Below, in pieces: positions 27,003 through 35,177 of a stretch of 64,000 nucleotides of DNA. The DNA lies in contig NZ_NRSJ01000026.1 of assembly GCF_016584085.1 (NCBI RefSeq), forward strand, positions 1-64,000, read 5' to 3'. The position numbers and the translations under genes are program-made. This stretch comes from Halochromatium glycolicum (GTDB taxonomy: Bacteria; Pseudomonadota; Gammaproteobacteria; Chromatiales; Chromatiaceae). The notes beneath the pieces were generated by a model, which was not told the origin of the DNA, ran no database searches, and worked only from the letters and a program-made list of their open reading frames with translations. How positions within the stretch are numbered: position 1 is the stretch's first letter; each line of letters starts with the position of its first letter.

Positions 27003-28292
27003 ATGAAACAGATCGTCGTCGTCGGCCTCGATGATGGGCATCTCGAGCAGCTACAAGCCCTTCCGGAGGCGCACGAGTCTCGATTCCTGCCACTATTGAG
27101 CCGAGACGAGGCCAAACAACCGACGGAAGAACCGGTCGCATGGCTGTTGGACGAAGGGGTACGATGGCTCAAAGAGCAGCAAGACGAGATCGACGCGGTC
27201 ATCGGCTACTGGGACTTCCCGGTGAGCACCATCCTGCCGATCCTGCGCCGCACCATCGACCTACCCGGCCCCTCGCTCGAGGCCGTCCTCGGCTGTGAGC
27301 ACAAGTATTGGAGTCGGCGTCTTCAGGCAGAGGTAGCGCCCGAGCATGTCCCGCCGTTCTGTGAGGTCGATCCGTTCGCGGATGATCCGCTGGCGCAGGT
27401 CAGGATCGAGTACCCGTTCTGGCTCAAGCCGGTCAAGGCAGTGCTCTCGAACCTGGGCTTCCGCATCGAGAACGCGGTCGATTTCGACGAGGCCCTGACC
27501 CTCATCCGCGCGAACATTCGCCGCTGGGGCGCCCCCTTCAACCTGATCCTGGAGCAAGCCGACCTGCCCGAAGGGATCGCGGCCGTCGATGGCTATCGCT
27601 GCATCGCCGAGGGCATGATCGCGGCCGAATACCAGGTCACCCAGGAGGGCTGGGCCTTCGATGGCGAGGTGCAGGTGTACGGGACCATCGATTCGCGACG
27701 CATCGGACCGACCGGCTCGTCGTTCGAACGGTACCAATATCCATCACAGCTTCCGGAAAGCGTCCTGGCCCGGATGACGGCAATCAGTAGCCGGGTCATC
27801 CGCCACATCGGTTACGACAACGGACCGTTCAACATCGAATACTTCTGGCATCCGGAGCGCGACCAGATCTGGCTGCTCGAGATCAATCCGCGCATCTCCA
27901 AGTCCCATGCGCCTCTGTTCCAGCTGGTCGATGGTTGCTACCACCACCAGGTAATGATCGACCTCGGGCTCGGGCGCCGGCCAGGCTTCACCACCGGGGA
28001 GGGGAGCTGTCAGATCGCAGCGAAGTTCATGGTGCGCCGATTCACCGACGAGATCGTCAGCCGGGTACCGAGTGCAGACGAGATCGCCGAGCTCGAAGCC
28101 GCGATCCCCCACGTCCGGATCGAGATCATGGTCGAGGCGGGAAAGCGGTTGTCGGAGCTGCGCGACCAGGACAGCTACAGCTACGAGGTCGCCGTGATCT
28201 TCGTCGGCGGCGACGACGAAGCCGAGCTCAAGGCGAAGTTCGACGACTGCGTCCGACGGCTTCCGCTCGAGTTTGAGCCTGTCCCGGATTAG
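27003..28292 (+). CDS. ATP-grasp enzyme A (paralogue of 28337-29647)
   Basis: 429 residues from ATG 27003, preceded by GGAGG. N-terminal pre-ATP-grasp domain (KQIVVVGLDDGHLEQLQAL, then VIGYWDFPVSTILP), a signature CEHKYWSRR, then the ATP-grasp core: FWLKPVKAV (nucleotide Lys), NLILEQADLP, WLLEINPRISKSH (metal-binding E and N). The C-terminal part has RDQDSYSYEVAVIFVGG. It shares all these segments with the convergent gene next door, so the two are diverged paralogues. The family joins a carboxylate to an amine or thiol using ATP; the substrate is unknown. The two stop codons are about 45 bp apart. Confidence 0.82.
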   Translation: MKQIVVVGLDDGHLEQLQALPEAHESRFLPLLSRDEAKQPTEEPVAWLLDEGVRWLKEQQDEIDAVIGYWDFPVSTILPILRRTIDLPGPSLEAVLGCEHKYWSRRLQAEVAPEHVPPFCEVDPFADDPLAQVRIEYPFWLKPVKAVLSNLGFRIENAVDFDEALTLIRANIRRWGAPFNLILEQADLPEGIAAVDGYRCIAEGMIAAEYQVTQEGWAFDGEVQVYGTIDSRRIGPTGSSFERYQYPSQLPESVLARMTAISSRVIRHIGYDNGPFNIEYFWHPERDQIWLLEINPRISKSHAPLFQLVDGCYHHQVMIDLGLGRRPGFTTGEGSCQIAAKFMVRRFTDEIVSRVPSADEIAELEAAIPHVRIEIMVEAGKRLSELRDQDSYSYEVAVIFVGGDDEAELKAKFDDCVRRLPLEFEPVPD

Positions 28293-28336
28293 CCTGCGCC
28301 GGATCAGTCGTCCAAGGGGGCCGCCAATGCCGATCG

Positions 28337-29647
28337 TCACACCGGCGCCGCATAATCGGTCTCGACATCGAACTCGATATCGAACTGCAGCGCGTCCAGT
28401 ACCTGATCATACTTGTCGAGCAGCTCGGCGCGGTCGCGCCCGCCGATGTAGCTGTTGGCCAGCTCGAAGCTGTAGCTGTCCTGATTGGCGAGCTGGAGCA
28501 GATCATCGCCCTTGTTGACCATCACCTGGATGCGGGTGTCGCCCTGGCGCCGGCTGACGCGATCCAGCACCTCAGGCTTGGGCACGAAGGTGACGCGACC
28601 AGGCTCGAAGGCGCGGGTGAAGAAGTGCGCCGCGACGTTCCACTTGCCCTGGCGGCCGAGCGGGGCGGGCTTACGCCCGAGCGCGAGGTCCACGACCACC
28701 GACAGGTGCGAGACGCCATGGACCTTGAAGAAGAGGTCGGCATGGCTCTGCGAGGCGCGCGGGTTGACCTCGAGCAGCCAGACCTTGTCGTTGGTCTGGT
28801 CGTAGAAGAACTCGACATTGAACGGCCCGTGCGCGAAGCCGAATTGCTGGATCACCAGCCGGGTGACGTCCATCATCCGGTGCTGGATCTCGAGCGGCAG
28901 GATCGACGGATACTCGTAGCGCGCGAACGATGACGAGGTCGCCTCGCGCACGCTGTCGACCACGCCGTAGACCACGACCTTGCCGTCGTAGGCATAACCC
29001 TCGAGCGTGCATTGCGCCCCGCCGATCGACGACTCGGCGATGAAGCTCTCGGGCATCTCGGTCAGCTCGGGCGGCATCTCGTAGGCGCGCATCACCGCGC
29101 GAAACGGCTCGGTGATCGCCCCGCCCCGCTCGCGGCAGACCGCCATGATGTCGGCGAACTGACGCGGGCCGTTGATCGCGTAGGCGAGATAGGAGCGGAA
29201 CGACTTCACCGGCTTGATCCAGAACGGCGGCAGCATCCCGATCTTGGTGTAGGCCTCGTCGTCATGCGGATCAAAGGCGGCGAACGGCGGGATCTGCTCG
29301 GCCACGACCTTCTGCTGCTCCAAGCGCGACCAGTACTTGTGCTCACACTTGAAGATCGGCTCGAGCCCCGGTCCGGGCAGCGCGAAGCGCTCGGCGAGCG
29401 CCGCAGCGATGATGGTGCCGGGGAAGTCGAAGAAGCTCGCCACACCGGCCGGCCCACCCGGCGCATCGGCCATGCGCGAGGCCGCGAGCTCGATCAATTC
29501 GGTCAAGTCCACATCCGGGTCATCGCGCATCTCGGCCAGCGTCAGGGCCGGACGAAAGTCGAACTCGGCGGCTTGCGGCAAGGTCGCGAGCGTCTGCTGA
29601 TTGAATTCGTCGAGGCCGACGAAGAAGACTTGGCGTTTTTGGGTCAT
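28337..29647 (-). CDS. ATP-grasp enzyme B (paralogue of 27003-28292)
   Basis: 436 residues. ATG 29647 is chosen over upstream in-frame starts because GAGGAGG lies just before it and the protein then begins RQVFFVGLDEFNQQTL like enzyme A. Shared segments: FFDFPGTIIAAALA, CEHKYWSRLEQ, FWIKPVKSF, WLLEVNPRASQSH and NQDSYSFELANSYIGG. The ATP-grasp Lys, Glu and Asn positions are kept, so it should be active. It lies 40 bp downstream of the CocE-type hydrolase in the same direction and is probably co-transcribed. A ligase with a hydrolase suggests making and unmaking, or processing, of an amide/ester product; inference only. Confidence 0.82.
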   Translation of the reverse strand: MTQKRQVFFVGLDEFNQQTLATLPQAAEFDFRPALTLAEMRDDPDVDLTELIELAASRMADAPGGPAGVASFFDFPGTIIAAALAERFALPGPGLEPIFKCEHKYWSRLEQQKVVAEQIPPFAAFDPHDDEAYTKIGMLPPFWIKPVKSFRSYLAYAINGPRQFADIMAVCRERGGAITEPFRAVMRAYEMPPELTEMPESFIAESSIGGAQCTLEGYAYDGKVVVYGVVDSVREATSSSFARYEYPSILPLEIQHRMMDVTRLVIQQFGFAHGPFNVEFFYDQTNDKVWLLEVNPRASQSHADLFFKVHGVSHLSVVVDLALGRKPAPLGRQGKWNVAAHFFTRAFEPGRVTFVPKPEVLDRVSRRQGDTRIQVMVNKGDDLLQLANQDSYSFELANSYIGGRDRAELLDKYDQVLDALQFDIEFDVETDYAAPV

Positions 29648-29687
29648 TGGGACCTCCTCATGGATTGGGAGCGCAGCGCCGGCGCCA

Positions 29688-31724
29688 TCAAACGAGATTC
29701 CGCGGCACCTTTTCGTCCCAGCTCGCCGAAAAGATACGCGCCTCGCCCTCATAGGCGTCGAGCGTCGCGCGGATCACGAACTCGGTCTCGGTGGAGCTGA
29801 GCACCGTGCGGGTCTCGGTGCTGACCGACCAATCCGCGCGGTGGAATCGGCGGATCTGCTCGACGAAGCCGCGCAGCGTGGCATAGTCGTTATTGGCGTA
29901 GGAATAGGTCTCCCGCACGTCGCGCGTGATCTCGAGCTGGGTCTCGTCGAGCCGGTAGCGGGCGTCGTTGTTGACGACATTCAGCTCGACCCGGTTCGAG
30001 CCCAGATCCAGATTGACGTTCCAGCGCCGATCGGCCGGGGCGAGCAGGGTCATCGGCAACGAGCCGGCCATGCGCGGCGGCCCGAACGGCCGCAGTGCAT
30101 CATCCTCTTCGCGCGGCGGTCGCACCGGCAGGATCACCCGCGAGTGCTCAGGATAGATCGTCAGCCGCGCCGGGCGCGGTGATGGCCAGGCTAGGGGCCA
30201 ATAGGAGGACGAGACCGCGATCCGGATCGAATGCCCCTCCGGAAAGCGCTGGGCGATGTTGTTGAGCGTGACCTTGACCCGCTGACGTTCCCCCGGTTGC
30301 AGCGGCCGCGGGAATTCATGGCTCTCGGCATGGGTCAGATTGAGGATACCGAAGCTCACGCGCGACGAGCGCCCGTCCGGCGCGACATCGCAGAGCCGCA
30401 CCGCGACCATCGCGACCGGCTGGTCGGCTGCGATGTCGAGCTCGACGACCGGCGCCCCCATGATCTCCATCGCATCCTTGAGCGGCCAGCTGTCGAACAG
30501 CAACGCGCCGCCATCCTCTTGGCGCTGATCCCAGGGCAGATCGGTCTCTTCGGCGTAAGAGCACCATTTGCCGGCGAACAGGCCGACCGACAGCGGCGAT
30601 TGGATGGTCAGGGGCTCGGCATCCCGCGCGCGCGGGATCAGTCCGGGATTCAGCAGCGCGCCAGCGCCAAAGCGCCAGGGCTGCTCATCGATATGCGGCG
30701 ATGGCCATTCGGCTTCAGCCACCCAATGCCCAGGGCTCGAGATCGTCAGCGGCGATGAGGGGTCCATCATCCAAGCACGCAGCCGCGGCTCAGACTCGAT
30801 CCCGTTCTCGACGCCCTTGAGCCATCGGTCCCACCAGGCGAGGCATTCGCCGAGGAAATCGATCGCCGGACCAGGTCCGCCGGTATGTGGATACTTGTGC
30901 CCCCAAGGTCCAACGATGGCGCGGCGCGGCACATCGAGGTATTGCATCAGCCGGAACACCGGGTTGGTGTAGCCGTCGCGCCAGCCCGACGCGGCCATCA
31001 CCGGCACCTGAATCGCGGCGTAATGCTCGTTCACCGAGCCGGACTTCCAATAGGCATCGCGATGCTGATGCTTAAGCCAGGTCTCGAGCCACAGCCCCGA
31101 GCCTTCTAGCCGTTCGCGCCACATCCGCCGCCAGTCGTCGCCGACATGCGCTGGATCGGGCGGACAACTGTTGAAGGCGAACATGTTGCCGGCCCAGGAG
31201 AGGTTATCGGTGAGCAGGCAGCCGCCCATGTAGTGCACGTCATCGGCGTAACGGTCATCCGATGAGCAGACCGTGACCACGGCGCCGACCTGCGGAGGGC
31301 GCAAGGCTGCGAGCTGAAGGCCATTGAAGCCGCCCCAGGACAGCCCGAACAGCCCGACCTTGCCGTCCGACCAGGGCTGCTCGCTGATCCAGGCCAGGAT
31401 GTCCAGGCCATCCTGCATCTCGAGCGGCAGATACTCGTCGGTGAGCACACCTTCGCTGTCGCCCGAGCCGCGCATATCGACCCGCAGCCCGGCATAGCCG
31501 TGGGCGGCGAAGAAGGCGTGGATCTGGTGATCCCGGTTGGCCTTGTTGTCGTTGCGGCGGTAGGGTATGTATTCGAGGATCGTCGGGACCGGCTCGGTCT
31601 CGGCCCCCTGCGGCAGCCAGAGCTTCGCCGCCAGCCGCGTGCCGTCTCGCATCGGAAGGAACAGCAGCGGCCTGACTTGGACGGGCAGGCCCTGCTGGGC
31701 GGCATGAGTGGTATCCGTCTTCAA
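29688..31724 (-). CDS. CocE/NonD family hydrolase (S15 peptidase-like)
   Basis: 678 residues. N-terminal alpha/beta-hydrolase: MRDGTRLAAKLWLP, VDMRGSGDSEG, nucleophile elbow GLSWGGFNGLQ, catalytic region SGWRDGYTNP and GPWGHKYPH (His). A C-terminal galactose-binding-like beta domain (GERQRVKVTLNNIAQRFPEGHSIRIAVS) completes the CocE/X-Pro dipeptidyl-peptidase architecture, followed by an extra beta-rich tail. No signal peptide. The family hydrolyses esters or N-terminal X-Pro peptides. Its position directly upstream of ATP-grasp enzyme B, with a 40-bp gap, suggests a shared substrate. Confidence 0.88.
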   Translation of the reverse strand: MKTDTTHAAQQGLPVQVRPLLFLPMRDGTRLAAKLWLPQGAETEPVPTILEYIPYRRNDNKANRDHQIHAFFAAHGYAGLRVDMRGSGDSEGVLTDEYLPLEMQDGLDILAWISEQPWSDGKVGLFGLSWGGFNGLQLAALRPPQVGAVVTVCSSDDRYADDVHYMGGCLLTDNLSWAGNMFAFNSCPPDPAHVGDDWRRMWRERLEGSGLWLETWLKHQHRDAYWKSGSVNEHYAAIQVPVMAASGWRDGYTNPVFRLMQYLDVPRRAIVGPWGHKYPHTGGPGPAIDFLGECLAWWDRWLKGVENGIESEPRLRAWMMDPSSPLTISSPGHWVAEAEWPSPHIDEQPWRFGAGALLNPGLIPRARDAEPLTIQSPLSVGLFAGKWCSYAEETDLPWDQRQEDGGALLFDSWPLKDAMEIMGAPVVELDIAADQPVAMVAVRLCDVAPDGRSSRVSFGILNLTHAESHEFPRPLQPGERQRVKVTLNNIAQRFPEGHSIRIAVSSSYWPLAWPSPRPARLTIYPEHSRVILPVRPPREEDDALRPFGPPRMAGSLPMTLLAPADRRWNVNLDLGSNRVELNVVNNDARYRLDETQLEITRDVRETYSYANNDYATLRGFVEQIRRFHRADWSVSTETRTVLSSTETEFVIRATLDAYEGEARIFSASWDEKVPRNLV

Positions 31725-32227
31725 GCTCGTTCCCCTCGCTTCGGAAAAACATCCATTATCACTAGAAGCGGCAGCCGAACGAACCCAGAACGAACCCCAG
31801 AATCAACCCGGGAGCGTTCCGGGCGCGCTGTCCAGCAAGGCAGAACGGAGCGGAAGCGCTCGCCGTTGTCTGATCTGCGAAGCGGTCAAACACCCTTTCT
31901 ATCGTCACTCGCCCTGGTTTCCGGACAGGCTGAGCCCATCGGTGCTGACTGTTCCGGCGCTTTCTATCCGGCGATCAGGCGGAATGGCTGTAAGGGGCCA
32001 GATCAAAACGGCCGCTTCGCTCGTGCAGGCATCAATCTAGCCTGCCAAAGGACGCATTCCCTCAGGGGGCATCTAAGGACCGGGCGAGCGAGCCCGCGCC
32101 GCCTTGACAAGGCCCGAAGGGCAAGCGATGCGCACGTCGGCGTATCGCCTGTTTGCTGAGGCGCTGGACTGGATAGCCCGGATGCGCCCCCTGAACGGGG
32201 TCGCTGCCGGCTGGAGGCTGGGGCTCG
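31725..32227. other. 503-bp intergenic region with a dispersed repeat
   Basis: Lies between the 5' end of the CocE gene and the 3' end of hsp20, both leftward. It should hold the CocE promoter. It contains the 83-bp repeat at 31904-31986. I see no other gene, hairpin terminator or conserved site. Confidence 0.5.
31904..31986 (+). repeat. 83-bp dispersed repeat, copy 1
   Basis: Matches 35655-35737 in the same orientation with only a few differences, beginning GTCACTCGCCCTGGTTTCCG and ending GGCGGAATG. Contains short inverted segments near its end (CCGGCGATCAGGCGG). Function unknown. Confidence 0.85.
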
Positions 32228-32728
32228 TCAGCTCACCGAGAGCTTGACGCCGCGCTCGCGCGGCTGCCGCTTGGGCAATTCAACCCGCAGGATGCCCTGG
32301 TCATAGCTCGCGCTCGCCTCGTCGCTCGCGACCGGTGCCGGAAGCGGGATGGCGCGCTCAAAGCGGCCATAGGCGCACTCGGTGATCTGCCAGCGGCCGC
32401 GGGTCTCTTCCTGGCTCACGCGCTTCTCGCCGCGGACCACCAGATAGTCACCGACGACCTCGAGGTCGAAGTCGTCCTTCTCCATGCCCGGCGTCTCCAA
32501 GCGCACGACGATCTGATCTTCACCATCGAGCACCTCGCCGGCGAGCACACCCCAGCCCGTGTTGCGCTCGGCGAGATCGTTTGGGGCATCCGCATCAGCT
32601 TGTGCCTCGGCCCCGTGGGTGAAGCGGGTCATCGCCCCGGCAGCGCGGCGATAGAGCCGCTGCCAGCCGTCGATCAACGCGTCCCAAGCATGGCTGAACT
32701 CATCACGCAGGTGTTGGAATGGAGACAT
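32228..32728 (-). CDS. Hsp20/alpha-crystallin small heat-shock protein
   Basis: 166 residues from ATG 32728, preceded by an AAGGAGG ribosome site 6-7 bp upstream. The alpha-crystallin domain spans about residues 70-166: AGEVLDGEDQIVVRLETPG, DFDLEVVGDYLVVRGEKR, YGRFERAIPLP and the C-terminal beta-strand block GILRVELPKRQ. ATP-independent holdase that protects unfolded proteins. No sigma-32 promoter was identified with confidence. The long N-terminal arm (about 65 residues) is usual for oligomerisation. Confidence 0.9.
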   Translation of the reverse strand: MSPFQHLRDEFSHAWDALIDGWQRLYRRAAGAMTRFTHGAEAQADADAPNDLAERNTGWGVLAGEVLDGEDQIVVRLETPGMEKDDFDLEVVGDYLVVRGEKRVSQEETRGRWQITECAYGRFERAIPLPAPVASDEASASYDQGILRVELPKRQPRERGVKLSVS

Positions 32729-32841
32729 GATCGAAACCTCCTTCTCGGTTGGGATAATTGGCAGTTTGGGTCCTCCATCGCCAATCGACAAGGTGTCCGC
32801 AGCGCATTTTCCACAGGCCGTGCGCGCCCATTCAGGGCCAG

Positions 32842-32902
32842 CTCAGCACCGGCTCAGCACCAGCCCAGCACCGGCCCAGCACCAGTTCGGCACCGGCTCA
32901 GC
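32842..32902 (+). repeat. 11-bp tandem repeat, about 5.5 units
   Basis: Units of the form CYCAGCACCRG repeat five times with alternating last bases (CGG/CAG), plus a partial sixth. It lies upstream of hsp20 and upstream of the PfkB gene, in a 290-bp divergent intergenic region. Short tandem repeats of this kind may vary in copy number between strains. Confidence 0.75.
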
Positions 32903-33018
32903 GGTCTGCAGCGACGAAGACCGCGGGCGCAATCAAGGCCAATGCCTTTCATCCATGATTGCTTGGAGGCTGGCTCGCCCCAGGCACCACCCACTCGTTC
33001 GTCATCCAGTGAATCACC

Positions 33019-34005
33019 ATGTCAGCTTCTCACCCCAACAACCCATCCCAGCACGCGACCGAGAGGCTCCGCCCCGAGGTATCTCCCATCCGAACCGGCC
33101 GCCACTCGCGCTGCGTGCTCGGCGTCGGTATCGCTGCCCTGGACATCATCAATCAGGTCGACCGCTACCCGGCCGAGGACGATGAGGTCCGCGCCAGTGC
33201 GCAACATATCCGCCGCGGCGGCAACTGCGCCAATACCCTGGCGACGCTGAGCGAGCTCGGCCACCGCGGCCGCTGGGTCGGCACCCTCGCCGATGACGGC
33301 GCCGCAGACCTGATCCGCGACGACTTGAACGGGCGCGGTATCGGTTTGGACGATGTGAGCATCATCCGCGGCGGCGCAACACCCACCTCGTACATCACAC
33401 TAAGCCAAGCGACCGGGAGCCGGACCATCGTCCACTATCGCGACCTCCCTGAGCTGAGCGCAGCCGACTTCGCCCGCGTGGATCTGAACGGGGTCGACTG
33501 GGCGCATTTCGAGGGACGCAACCCGGTAGAGGTCGAGCAGATGATCGCCCGCGTCACGACCGAGCGACCCGGTGTGCCGATCTCGGTCGAGATCGAGAAA
33601 CCGCGTCCAGAGATCGAGCGGCTGTTCCAGCTGCCCGATGACCGGCAGACCCTGCTGATCATCTCGCGCGCCTTCGCGGAGCGGCACGGGCGGATTGAGC
33701 CGGAGTCGTTCTTGGAACGTTTCGCGGCACAGAGCCGCGCCAGGCTGTTGCTCCTGCCCTGGGGCGCGGACGGGGCTTACGCGCGCTCTGGCGATGGTGA
33801 GCTGTTCTTTGCGCCAGCCCAGCCGCCCGACCGCATCCTCGACACCATTGCTGCGGGCGATGTGTTCAATGCGGCGGCCCTCGACGCGCTCTTGCACAAC
33901 GCCGGTCCGGCCGCCGTCCTCGAGCAGGCCAATGCCCTCGCCGGCCGCAGCTGCGGTCAGCACGGTATCGACGGACTGCTCTCCAACGCCCCGGTGGTTG
34001 CCTGA
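33019..34005 (+). CDS. PfkB-family carbohydrate kinase (ketohexokinase-like)
   Basis: 328 residues. Ribokinase/PfkB fold: N-terminal VLGVGIAALDIINQVDRYP, the RRGGNCANTLATLSELG substrate motif and the C-terminal signature DTIAAGDVFNAAALDALL with the catalytic Asp and anion hole GAGD-like AAGD. The overall pattern resembles ketohexokinases more than ribokinase. It phosphorylates a sugar or nucleoside using ATP; the substrate cannot be fixed from sequence. The first 30 residues look non-conserved, so a later start is possible. It stands alone, upstream of the light-harvesting operon but separated by 440 bp. Confidence 0.82.
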   Translation: MSASHPNNPSQHATERLRPEVSPIRTGRHSRCVLGVGIAALDIINQVDRYPAEDDEVRASAQHIRRGGNCANTLATLSELGHRGRWVGTLADDGAADLIRDDLNGRGIGLDDVSIIRGGATPTSYITLSQATGSRTIVHYRDLPELSAADFARVDLNGVDWAHFEGRNPVEVEQMIARVTTERPGVPISVEIEKPRPEIERLFQLPDDRQTLLIISRAFAERHGRIEPESFLERFAAQSRARLLLLPWGADGAYARSGDGELFFAPAQPPDRILDTIAAGDVFNAAALDALLHNAGPAAVLEQANALAGRSCGQHGIDGLLSNAPVVA

Positions 34006-34022
34006 ATTCAGCCAAAACCGTC

Positions 34023-34204
34023 TCGTGCAAGACAGCGACAATCCCGAGACCGATTGTCGCTGCCGCCAATGGTCGCGGGGTAGGAGCCCGCTTGCGGGCG
34101 ATCTTCGCCGCCGCGAGCGCGGTGTGGTCGCCCGCAAGCAGACTCCTACAGCGCTGAGAGCCAGTTGGCAGGGAAAGGCCCTCGGCACTTCTGACGCGAT
34201 GCAC
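34023..34204 (-). repeat. 182-bp REP/BIME-like element, copy 2
   Basis: Inverted copy of 26719-26900 with GTAGGAGCCCGCTTGCGGGC and an imperfect downstream partner (GCAAGCAGACTCCTAC). The element occupies the gap between the PfkB gene and the light-harvesting promoter and ends 60 bp before the first PpsR-type site. Confidence 0.88.
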
Positions 34205-34263
34205 TCGACGGCGTCCGCGCGGGTTGCGAGTCGCGTCACCGGCCAGGATTACGTATTTTTTCG

Positions 34264-34281
34264 TGTCACGCGATCTTGACA
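34264..34281 (+). promoter_or_regulatory. PpsR/CrtJ-type operator, distal site
   Basis: TGTC-N10-GACA, a perfect match to the consensus recognised by the redox-responsive repressor PpsR/CrtJ. It is 165 bp before the first light-harvesting start codon and 8 bp from a second perfect site. The overlapping TTGACA (34276-34281) could be the -35 element of the operon promoter. Confidence 0.75.
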
Positions 34282-34289
34282 ACCTCGGA

Positions 34290-34307
34290 TGTCATACTAG
34301 ACTGACA
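34290..34307 (+). promoter_or_regulatory. PpsR/CrtJ-type operator, proximal site
   Basis: A second perfect TGTC-N10-GACA, 8 bp after the first. Paired sites with this spacing are the known arrangement for cooperative PpsR/CrtJ tetramer binding at bch, crt and puc promoters. It implies oxygen/redox and light control of the downstream operon. Confidence 0.75.
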
Positions 34308-34445
34308 CTCGAGGATGTTGAACGGCAGAGGGAACTCCACTAGCACAGCTGGCGCTTGAGTCTGATCAGCTGAGCCGTGCTGGGTCAGAGGTTGTCGCAA
34401 GCACAAGCGCGACATCAACAAAACACCCTTACGGGAGATTACGTA

Positions 34446-34589
34446 ATGGCTGATGCAAAGAGCCTTTCCGGCCTATCGCCTGAGCAAGCGAAAGAATTCC
34501 ACGAGCAGTTCAAGGTCACCTACACCACGTTCGTCGGCATCGCCGCCGTTGCGCACCTGCTGGTCCTGGCCTGGAAGCCCTGGTTCTGA
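34446..34589 (+). CDS. pucB: Light-harvesting complex beta subunit 1
   Basis: 47 residues. Conserved beta-polypeptide pattern: GLSPEQAKEFHEQF with the first His, a single transmembrane helix, the bacteriochlorophyll-ligating His in AVAHLLVLAWKPWF and the aromatic C-terminus. It is 88% or so identical by eye to beta subunit 2 from residue 9 on, so the pairs arose by tandem duplication. It is first in a beta-alpha-beta-alpha operon with no pufLM genes following, hence the peripheral (LH2/puc-type) assignment. A GGGAGATTAC-type ribosome site precedes ATG 34446. Confidence 0.9.
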   Translation: MADAKSLSGLSPEQAKEFHEQFKVTYTTFVGIAAVAHLLVLAWKPWF

Positions 34590-34616
34590 GATCACCCTAT
34601 CGGCGAGGTTATCGCT

Positions 34617-34904
34617 ATGTTCGAGAAAGTCTTCAACTACAAGCCGTCTGAGCGCGATTACCTGGTGTGGACCATCGTCCACCCGAGTATTTGGCTGATC
34701 CCGATCCTGATCGTGACCCTGCTGATTGCCCTTGCGGTGCATGGGACCGTCCTGCAAGAGGGCAGCAAGTACTACTTCTTAGTCGATGAAGCAGCTCCGG
34801 TCGAGACCGCTGCCGCTCCCGCTGCTGCTCCAGCCCCCGCTGCTGCTCCAGCCCCTGCAGCTGCCGAGGCCCCCGCTGCCCCTGCAGAAGCGGCCGCTGA
34901 ATAA
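34617..34904 (+). CDS. pucA: Light-harvesting complex alpha subunit 1 with Ala/Pro-rich tail
   Basis: 95 residues, nearly twice the usual alpha length. The N-terminal 50 are standard: YLVWTIVHPSIWLIPIL, transmembrane helix and the ligand His in ALAVHGTVL. After YYFLVDE follows a tail of about 38 residues made almost only of Ala, Pro and Glu (APAAAPAPAAAEAP...). A similar Ala/Pro extension is known on the LH2 alpha of Rubrivivax gelatinosus. In the Chromatiaceae context it is unusual. It is 27 bp after beta 1. Confidence 0.88.
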   Translation: MFEKVFNYKPSERDYLVWTIVHPSIWLIPILIVTLLIALAVHGTVLQEGSKYYFLVDEAAPVETAAAPAAAPAPAAAPAPAAAEAPAAPAEAAAE

Positions 34905-34992
34905 GACCTTTGTTGCCGATCCTGTCGGCAATGAACATGCCGCCCCGATTTGAGCGGCTTCATCCCTAGCGTTAACGAAGAGGTCACCTCCC

Positions 34993-35118
34993 ATGACAGG
35001 TCTGCCCCCGGATCAAGCGAAAGAGTTCCACGAGCAGTTCAAGATCACCTACACCACGTTCGTCGGCATCGCCGCCCTTGCGCACCTGCTGGTCTTGGCC
35101 TGGAAGCCCTGGTTCTAA
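34993..35118 (+). CDS. pucB: Light-harvesting complex beta subunit 2
   Basis: 41 residues: MTGLPPDQAKEFHEQFKI followed by a transmembrane helix and ALAHLLVLAWKPWF. It lacks the first six residues of beta 1 but is otherwise almost identical. The bacteriochlorophyll-binding His residues are conserved. An AAGAGGT ribosome site lies about 10 bp before ATG 34993. Confidence 0.92.
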   Translation: MTGLPPDQAKEFHEQFKITYTTFVGIAALAHLLVLAWKPWF

Positions 35119-35177
35119 GGGCGCTTTCCCATCCCAGAGACCGTCATCCGAGACAATCCTGATACGAGGTAATGAAA

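Noticed and set aside
31508..32159. Possible gene between the CocE gene and hsp20
   Set aside because: The open frame overlaps the CocE start on the other strand, includes a dispersed repeat, and has no family-like sequence.
32842..32902. Short tandem repeat considered as a CRISPR array
   Set aside because: Units are 11 bp with no spacers and no cas genes nearby; it is a simple tandem repeat.
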